Source of the DNA: UBA7672 sp036733305
Lineage (GTDB): Bacteria; Pseudomonadota; Alphaproteobacteria; Caulobacterales; Hyphomonadaceae
Direction: 5' to 3'
Assembly (NCBI GenBank): GCA_036733305.1
Contig: DAINAT010000064.1
Location: 1-18,539 of the forward strand
Length of the DNA: 18,539 bases
A program made the translations under genes and the position numbers. The stretch's first letter is position 1. Every line of letters starts with the position of its first letter. The notes under the pieces were generated by a model that saw only the letters and a list, made by a program, of their open reading frames with translations, did not search any database and was not told the DNA's origin. This document shows positions 14,622-18,539 of this stretch, piece by piece.

Positions 14622-15043
14622 CATGATCTCTCAGCGGGACCAGCGCTGCTGTCCGGGATGCCTGTCGTCTCTCCTCGTGGGAGGAGCGGGGCGCATGCAG
14701 TCACGCCGTGGATAGTGCCAGTGCCTGCTTGCGCAGGCGGATGCGCGTCTGCACGCGCCCCGTGGACTGACCGTTTGTCCCGGTGTGGCGATTGGAGTTG
14801 CTTAATCGACGCACCAAGGGGGAAGCCCCAGGGGCCTTAGCTCCATTGCCAGTGACCGGTTCAGCGTGTCGAGACCTGTCACGTCAGGCCCCGGACCCTC
14901 CGATTTCACTTCGGAGGCAGTGCCCATGAAGTTCGTTTCACCGCGCCAACCGGGAGGGGTCGCATACGCCCTCTCCCCGTCGAGACGATTTGCTTGCGGG
15001 GGCGCTGTCTCGTCCCCCACACCTCATGCGCCACGCCAGCCAG

Positions 15044-15098
15044 CGCCCCTGACATCTTGAGCTCGGACGCGTTCCAAGACCTCCCGTCGTCAGGGGCG
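15044..15098 (-). ncRNA. Candidate small structured RNA
   Basis: A perfect 10-bp inverted repeat (CGCCCCTGAC 15044-15053, GTCAGGGGCG 15089-15098) encloses a second pairing (TCTTG 15055-15059 with CAAGA 15075-15079). On the minus strand a perfect TATAAT (plus 15104-15109) lies so that transcription would begin at about 15097, the very base of the stem. The -35 region is poor (around CTTACG). The 3' end is not apparent; further stems continue leftward to about 14897. Not a tmRNA, RNase P or SRP RNA by any motif I can find. Confidence 0.3.
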
Positions 15099-15173
15099 TT
15101 CGCATTATACGGCGGGTTGGGGCCCCGTAAGTTCTGCGAGGCGCTGTCCCCCATTTGAGTTGGGCAGAGGTTT

Positions 15174-15196
15174 GAAATCAGACGGGATCTGATTTC
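15174..15196. repeat. Perfect 9-bp hairpin
   Basis: GAAATCAGA (15174-15182), loop CGGGA, TCTGATTTC (15188-15196). AT-rich and perfect inside a GC-rich region. No T run follows on either strand. Could be a terminator, a protein site or a REP-type unit. Confidence 0.5.
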
Positions 15197-15243
15197 GCCA
15201 TCCTACGAATTCGGAACAGCTTATCCCCCGTTCTCGCCATCCA

Positions 15244-15284
15244 CCGCCTGCGCGGGGAACGTGGATCTACGATCCGCTTCCAGA
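15244..15284 (+). repeat. Double-hairpin repeat, copy 2
   Basis: CCGCCTGCGCGGGGAACG (15244-15261) is identical to copy 1 over 18 bases; the following stem is GTGGATC-TAC-GATCCGC (15261-15277), then TCCGCTTCCAGA (15273-15284) identical over 12 bases. The first hairpin is weaker than in copy 1 because the left arm reads CACCGC rather than CCCCGC. Lies 665 nt from copy 1 in the same orientation. Confidence 0.75.
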
Positions 15285-15352
15285 GGTGCATCTTCGATGC
15301 GCCCTCGGGACCGGATCTTCGCGCCTCGATTTCGCAAAATCGCCTACACCGC

Positions 15353-15381
15353 TTGCCATCGTTTTCCCTATGCGCTACATA
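15353..15381 (+). promoter_or_regulatory. Putative sigma-70-type promoter of padR
   Basis: TTGCCA (15353-15358), 17-nt spacer, TACATA (15376-15381), 30 nt before the padR ATG. The predicted start near 15388 falls within the palindrome 15384-15396. The -10 match is only moderate. Confidence 0.4.
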
Positions 15382-15383
15382 CT

Positions 15384-15396
15384 GTGTGGCGCACAC
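15384..15396. promoter_or_regulatory. Candidate PadR operator
   Basis: GTGTG-GCG-CACAC, a perfect palindrome over the predicted transcription start of padR and 15 nt before its ATG. Its place suits autorepression, which is common for PadR proteins; the sequence itself is not a PadR consensus I know. Confidence 0.4.
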
Positions 15397-15411
15397 TGTA
15401 CGGGACATGGG

Positions 15412-15786
15412 ATGCCGGTTGGTTCGGACATATTGGAGGCGCTGCGGCTGGAGTTGCGGCGGGGGACTTTGATCCTGGCTGTGCTGGGGACGCTGCGGGC
15501 CGAGAAGTATGGCTACACGCTGAAGACGGAGCTGGGCGTTGCCGGGATCGAGATCGATGAGGGCGCGCTTTATCCGATGCTGCGCCGGCTCGAGACGCAG
15601 GGGCTGCTGACGTCGGAGTGGCGTGAGGACGCCAAGCGGCAGAAGCGGTTCTACCGGCTCTCGGACGATGGCGCGGCGGCGCTGGAATATCTCACCGGAG
15701 AGTGGCGCGCGATGAATGGCGCGCTGGATTCAATTCTCACCGGTTCGAACTTGACCAAATCCAGCCCGAAGGAGGGGGGACGATGA
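15412..15786 (+). CDS. PadR-family transcriptional regulator
   Basis: 124 residues, typical for the short PadR-s2 type. Winged-helix features: LRRGTLILAVLGTL (15-28), YGYTLKTEL (33-41), GALYPMLRRLETQGLL (51-66, recognition helix) and KRFYRLSDDGAAAL (78-91, wing). PadR proteins are dimeric repressors. The frame is open from 15286, but that start lies upstream of the likely promoter, and the homology begins at about residue 5 of this start (MPVGSD); the ribosome site (GGGAC) is weak. The stop overlaps the start of the next gene as ATGA (15783-15786), so the two are translationally coupled. PadR genes paired with a HAAS/DUF1700-type membrane protein are a known arrangement, in which the pair is thought to answer envelope or drug stress. 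Confidence 0.9.
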   Translation: MPVGSDILEALRLELRRGTLILAVLGTLRAEKYGYTLKTELGVAGIEIDEGALYPMLRRLETQGLLTSEWREDAKRQKRFYRLSDDGAAALEYLTGEWRAMNGALDSILTGSNLTKSSPKEGGR

Positions 15787-16820
15787 ACGACCTTCTGCAA
15801 CGCTATCTCGCGGCTGTGGAGCGGCGGCTGCCATCGGGCGATGGCAAGGCCAAAGCAAAGTCTGCGGACATTGTAGCCGAGCTGCGCGAGGTCCTGCTCT
15901 CGAAGATCGAGGCGAAGGAAGAAGCGCTGGGGCGCGTTGCGACGAATGATGAAGTCGCCGAGGTGCTGAAGACATTCGGGCATCCGGTGGTGGTGGCCTC
16001 GCGCTATGGCGGGCAGGATTACGTGATCGGGCCGAACTATTATCCGTGGTTCTGGCATGTGCAGCGGATCGCGGTGGGCGCGGCGCTGGTGATCGGCTTT
16101 GGCATTGCGACGGTGCGCGGGCTGGGATCTGACGAGCCGATGCGGGTGGCCTGGCGCGGCGTGGGCTCTGCGATCGAGATCGGCCTTGTTGTGTTTGCGG
16201 TAGTGACGGCGCTGTTCATTGCAGCCGAGCGCTGCAAGCTCGACATGAAATGGGCGTCCAAATGGAATCCCAAGGATCTGCCGCGCGATAATATCCGCCA
16301 GCCCAAGACGCTGTTCGAGTCGGCGGTCACGCTGGCGCTCGATGTGATCTTCCTGCTGTGGTGGGTGAAGGTGGTGTCGTTCCCGGCGGAAATTCCGGCG
16401 CAGGACGGGCGGTCGGTGGCGTTTGCGTTCTCGCCGGCGTGGGAGGTGGTCTACTGGCCGATCCTTGCGCTGATCGTGCTGGCGACGGTGACCCATGCGG
16501 CAGACATGATCCATCCGGCGTGGACGCGGGTGCGCTCGCTGGCCAGCATTGCCGGACATGTGGCGGGCCTTGCGATCCTGTGGGTGCTGTACTCCTCGCA
16601 GCCGCTGGTGACGATGACCGTGCTGAACGGGCCGGGTACGGAGAATACCGACCGCGTGCTGGCGATCGCTGACAGCGTTGTGCAGGTGTGGCTGGCCGTG
16701 ACGGCGGTGATCTGGGTGGTGGCGATCGGGCTGGAGGTGCGTCGGCTCTGGCGCACGCGTGGAAGCTCGACGGGAGGCTCTAACGGAGGCTCACTGGGTT
16801 CTCAGCAAGTCGTTATCTGA
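15783..16820 (+). CDS. HAAS-domain integral membrane protein, partner of PadR
   Basis: 345 residues. The N-terminus (1-78) is a helical cytoplasmic HAAS-like domain: LLQRYLAAVERRLP, ADIVAELREVLLSKIEAKEEALG and VLKTFGHPVVVASRYGG, the pattern seen in DUF1700/HAAS proteins and permease-prefix domains. Then about six membrane segments at roughly 93-112, 128-148, 180-198, 222-242, 255-272 and 296-317, and a Gly/Ser-rich tail. Start at 15783 is preceded by GGAGGGGGG and overlaps the padR stop. The frame extends upstream to 15702 inside padR, which is rejected. Its function is unknown; HAAS domains are proposed to work as signalling or assembly modules with PadR. A small hairpin (TTCCGC 16823-16828 with GCGGAA 16838-16843) follows the stop. 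Confidence 0.85.
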   Translation: MNDLLQRYLAAVERRLPSGDGKAKAKSADIVAELREVLLSKIEAKEEALGRVATNDEVAEVLKTFGHPVVVASRYGGQDYVIGPNYYPWFWHVQRIAVGAALVIGFGIATVRGLGSDEPMRVAWRGVGSAIEIGLVVFAVVTALFIAAERCKLDMKWASKWNPKDLPRDNIRQPKTLFESAVTLALDVIFLLWWVKVVSFPAEIPAQDGRSVAFAFSPAWEVVYWPILALIVLATVTHAADMIHPAWTRVRSLASIAGHVAGLAILWVLYSSQPLVTMTVLNGPGTENTDRVLAIADSVVQVWLAVTAVIWVVAIGLEVRRLWRTRGSSTGGSNGGSLGSQQVVI

Positions 16821-16822
16821 GC

Positions 16823-16843
16823 TTCCGCGCCGCGTGTGCGGAA
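16823..16843 (+). terminator. Hairpin after the padR-HAAS pair
   Basis: TTCCGC (16823-16828) pairs with GCGGAA (16838-16843) across a 9-nt loop, 3 nt after the stop codon. AAAAGACC follows instead of a T run, so termination is uncertain. Confidence 0.3.
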
Positions 16844-16918
16844 AAGACCAGCAAACGCAGGCAAAGCCTCGAATTACACGGGATTTATGCTTCGGGTGAC
16901 GTAAGGGACACCCCTTTT

Positions 16919-16929
16919 TGACAGTGTCA
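16919..16929. promoter_or_regulatory. Palindromic operator candidate upstream of the redoxin-cytochrome gene
   Basis: TGACA-G-TGTCA, an 11-base perfect palindrome after a T5 run, 60 nt before the ATG at 16990. It includes most of a TTGACA (16918-16923), which could be a -35 box, though no good -10 follows at 16-18 nt. The position suits a repressor site. Confidence 0.35.
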
Positions 16930-16989
16930 TAAACGAGTAAGTTCCGAGCCGGTTTCGGACAATTCGAATACCTGAGGGAGTTACGTCCA

Positions 16990-18539
16990 ATGAAAAGGAT
17001 CGCGTCAGCTGTCCTGCTGGCGAGCGCATCCGTGCTCGGCCTGACAGCGTGCTCGAACGAGGCGCCGGCTGCAAAGCTGGTCGGGAATACGGTCGACAAC
17101 TACATGCTCGCCGATGGGTCGGGCATGGGCCACATCCTTCGCTACGACACGCATACGCCGGCCGTCGTGCTGGCCTCGTATGTGAACGGCGATGAGGCGT
17201 CGCGTGCGACAGCCAAGGCGCTGATGGCGCTGAAGGAAAAGAACCCGGATCTTGTGATCCAGCTGATCAACTCGAACCCGGCCGATACGCGCGACGCGAT
17301 CCAGGCGGAAGTAAAAGAGCAGGGCATCACCCTGCCGATCCTCAATGACGAATTCCAGCTGATCGGTTCCTCGCTCGGCAAGGACAAGAGCGGCAAGTCG
17401 GTCGGCTTCACTTACACGGGCGAGACCGTGGTGGTGAGCCCGAAGGACTGGAAAGTCGTTTATCACGGTCCGGTGGAATCGGCTGAAGCTGCTGTGACGG
17501 AGTTCGTCGCGGGCAAGCCGATCACGCAGGCGGAACTGCCGGTGAAGGGCACGAAGATCGCGTATGCCGACAACTCGGCTTACTCGAAAGTGTCGTACAC
17601 CAATGATGTGGCGCCGATCTTCCAGGCCAAGTGCGTGGAATGCCACCAGCCGAACGGCATCGCGCCGCAGATGCTGTACTGGAACAGCTATGAGCAGGTG
17701 AAGAACTTCTCGCCGATGATCCGCGAGGCGATCCGCACCGACCGCATGCCTCCCTTTGATGCCGATAGCCATTACCGTGCTTTCGCGAACAACGAGAACC
17801 TGACCGAGAAGGAAGTCAAAACCCTGATCGGCTGGATCGACGCTGGTTCGCCGAGCGATCTCGCCGGCAAGGAAGATCCGCTGGCCAAGGCCGCTGCAGG
17901 CCGTGAAGATTGGCCGCTGGGCAAGCCCGACCTCGTCGTCGACATTCCGGCTTATGACGTGCCGGCGGCTGGCGTCGTCGATTACCAGATCCCGGCGGTC
18001 GCAAGCCCGCTGACGGAAGGCAAATGGCTGAAGGCGACGACCTTCAAGGCCGGCAACCGCCAAGGTGTGCACCACATCCTCGCGGGCTGGCTGCCGAAGA
18101 TGCCGGAGAATGGCCGCGGCTTCGACTGGAACATCTCGATGGGCGGCTATGCTGTCGGGTCGGAATCGAACCTCGCGCCGGACAAGTGGGCGACGTGGAT
18201 CCCGGCTGGCGGCGCCATCTCGTTCCAGATGCACTACACGCCGATCGGCAAGGCCTTCACCGACAACTCGAAGATCGCCTTCTACTTCGCGAAGGAAGAC
18301 CCCGAGCTGGTGAAACGTCAGATCGTGATCTCGGATCCGTCGATCACCATCCAGCCGAACCAGGCGCGTTGGCATGAAACCGCCTATGTGCAGTTCCCGG
18401 CCGACGTGCAGATCACGGCGTCGCTCGTGCATGCGCACTATCGCGGCTACGCCTCGAAGCTGACCGCGATCTATCCGGACGGCAAAGAGGAAGTGATCCT
18501 CAACATGCCGCACTACGACTTCAACTGGCAGCGCGAGTA
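16990..18539 (+). CDS. Lipoprotein with thioredoxin-like, cytochrome c and PHM-like copper monooxygenase domains (3' end outside window)
   Basis: Open from the ATG at 16990 to the window end, 516 codons with no stop; AGGGAG at 16975-16980 precedes it. Lipobox GLTAC gives lipidated Cys21, so it is anchored in the envelope. Residues 30-175 look like an AhpC/redoxin fold but have no cysteine, so no thiol chemistry. At 205-290 is a c-type cytochrome domain: CVECH (Cys215, Cys218, His219), likely axial Met253 in RMPPF. From about 310 on, a copper type II ascorbate-dependent monooxygenase-like region: HH at 361-362 (VHHILAGW), His415 (FQMHYTPIG), HxH at 481/483 (VHAHYRG) and the typical YPDGKEEVILNMPHYDFNWQ end. 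In PHM, CuA binds HH plus a later His, CuB HxH plus Met. Role unknown; an electron-fed oxidation in the periplasm is plausible. A long antisense frame is a shadow. Confidence 0.88.
   Translation, partial: MKRIASAVLLASASVLGLTACSNEAPAAKLVGNTVDNYMLADGSGMGHILRYDTHTPAVVLASYVNGDEASRATAKALMALKEKNPDLVIQLINSNPADTRDAIQAEVKEQGITLPILNDEFQLIGSSLGKDKSGKSVGFTYTGETVVVSPKDWKVVYHGPVESAEAAVTEFVAGKPITQAELPVKGTKIAYADNSAYSKVSYTNDVAPIFQAKCVECHQPNGIAPQMLYWNSYEQVKNFSPMIREAIRTDRMPPFDADSHYRAFANNENLTEKEVKTLIGWIDAGSPSDLAGKEDPLAKAAAGREDWPLGKPDLVVDIPAYDVPAAGVVDYQIPAVASPLTEGKWLKATTFKAGNRQGVHHILAGWLPKMPENGRGFDWNISMGGYAVGSESNLAPDKWATWIPAGGAISFQMHYTPIGKAFTDNSKIAFYFAKEDPELVKRQIVISDPSITIQPNQARWHETAYVQFPADVQITASLVHAHYRGYASKLTAIYPDGKEEVILNMPHYDFNWQRE

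Larger units (their letters stand above)
14404..15411. other. One-kilobase hairpin-rich intergenic region
   Basis: No protein gene here is convincing. Short open frames on both strands lack ribosome sites and family resemblance, and several come from the palindromic repeat. On inspection the region holds at least nine perfect or near-perfect stems: 14577-14592, 14596-14614, 14671-14686 (CTCCTC/GAGGAG), 14723-14738 (GCCTGC/GCAGGC), 14897-14917 (CCTCCGA/TCGGAGG), 14952-14977 (GGGAGGGG with CCC-T-CTCCC), 14998-15018 (GGGGG/CCCCC), 15044-15098 and 15174-15196. High G+C makes short stems common, so only the longer ones are listed separately. The region also carries the pyk promoter at its left end and the padR promoter at its right end. 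Confidence 0.7.

Noticed and set aside
14438..14840. Short plus-strand open frames with WIPACAG / DPRLRG-like peptides
   Set aside because: These peptides arise from translating the GGATCCCCGCCTGCGCGGGG palindromic repeat and are a well-known source of false genes.
14800..15110. tmRNA, RNase P RNA or SRP RNA
   Set aside because: No tag-peptide reading frame of the A-N-D-N type, no GAGGAAAGTC or ACAGAA motif, and no GGAAGGAAGCA-type SRP loop on either strand.
14802..15154. Two overlapping minus-strand frames (72 and 82 codons) that would join through a frameshift
   Set aside because: No ribosome site or recognised domain, and the DNA is dominated by stems; a decayed gene is possible but not supported.
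15286..15411. 42-residue N-terminal extension of PadR
   Set aside because: It would start upstream of the likely promoter and its residues do not resemble PadR.
17005..18513. 502-codon open frame on the minus strand
   Set aside because: It is the antisense shadow of the plus-strand gene at 16990, which has a ribosome site, lipobox, CxxCH and the HH/HxH copper motifs. The minus frame is Arg/His-rich with no recognisable domain.

Overview
The window reads as a chromosomal stretch of an alphaproteobacterium, most likely Caulobacterales/Hyphomonadaceae-like. This rests on the high G+C of most genes, the form of the PriA zinc-region (APDSDSWLVEHRY), an ETF-beta lysine methyltransferase-like protein, a COG3650-type lipoprotein and several exported lipoproteins. 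The placement is inferred from protein flavour only. I see no tRNA, rRNA, CRISPR array or transposase.

Layout: (1) 96-3722: an EamA-type transporter meets an amidase tail to tail, and the amidase diverges from an exported alpha/beta-hydrolase. (2) 3736-4509: a strong terminator-like hairpin, then two small lipoproteins (COG3650-like and DUF3012-like). (3) 4514-9061: a Xer tyrosine recombinase (probably XerC), a divergent Prx6-type 1-Cys peroxiredoxin, a Cys-containing lipoprotein, and PriA helicase with an altered zinc region. (4) 9209-11638: a two-module VOC protein whose stop overlaps a convergent ETF-beta-KMT-like methyltransferase, then a divergent crotonase-fold enoyl-CoA hydratase/isomerase. 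(5) 11639-12996: a low-G+C tract filling exactly the space between the crotonase and pyruvate kinase stop codons. It carries one gene, a STAS-like / GHKL ATPase / DUF4325 protein that starts 22 nt after the pyk stop on the same strand. (6) 12997-14403: pyruvate kinase. (7) 14404-15411: about 1 kb without a convincing protein gene, packed with hairpins, a two-copy repeat with a covarying stem, and a possible small RNA on the minus strand. (8) 15412-16820: a PadR regulator translationally coupled to a HAAS-type membrane protein. (9) 16990 to the right edge: a large lipoprotein with a cysteine-free thioredoxin-like domain, a CxxCH cytochrome c domain and a PHM-like copper monooxygenase domain, cut by the window end.

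The two most interesting items are the STAS-GHKL-DUF4325 protein, which looks like a kinase and its STAS substrates fused into one chain on laterally acquired DNA, and the redoxin-cytochrome-copper monooxygenase lipoprotein. Secondary items are the PriA that keeps one zinc site and has lost the other, and the structured 14.5-15.3 kb intergenic region.
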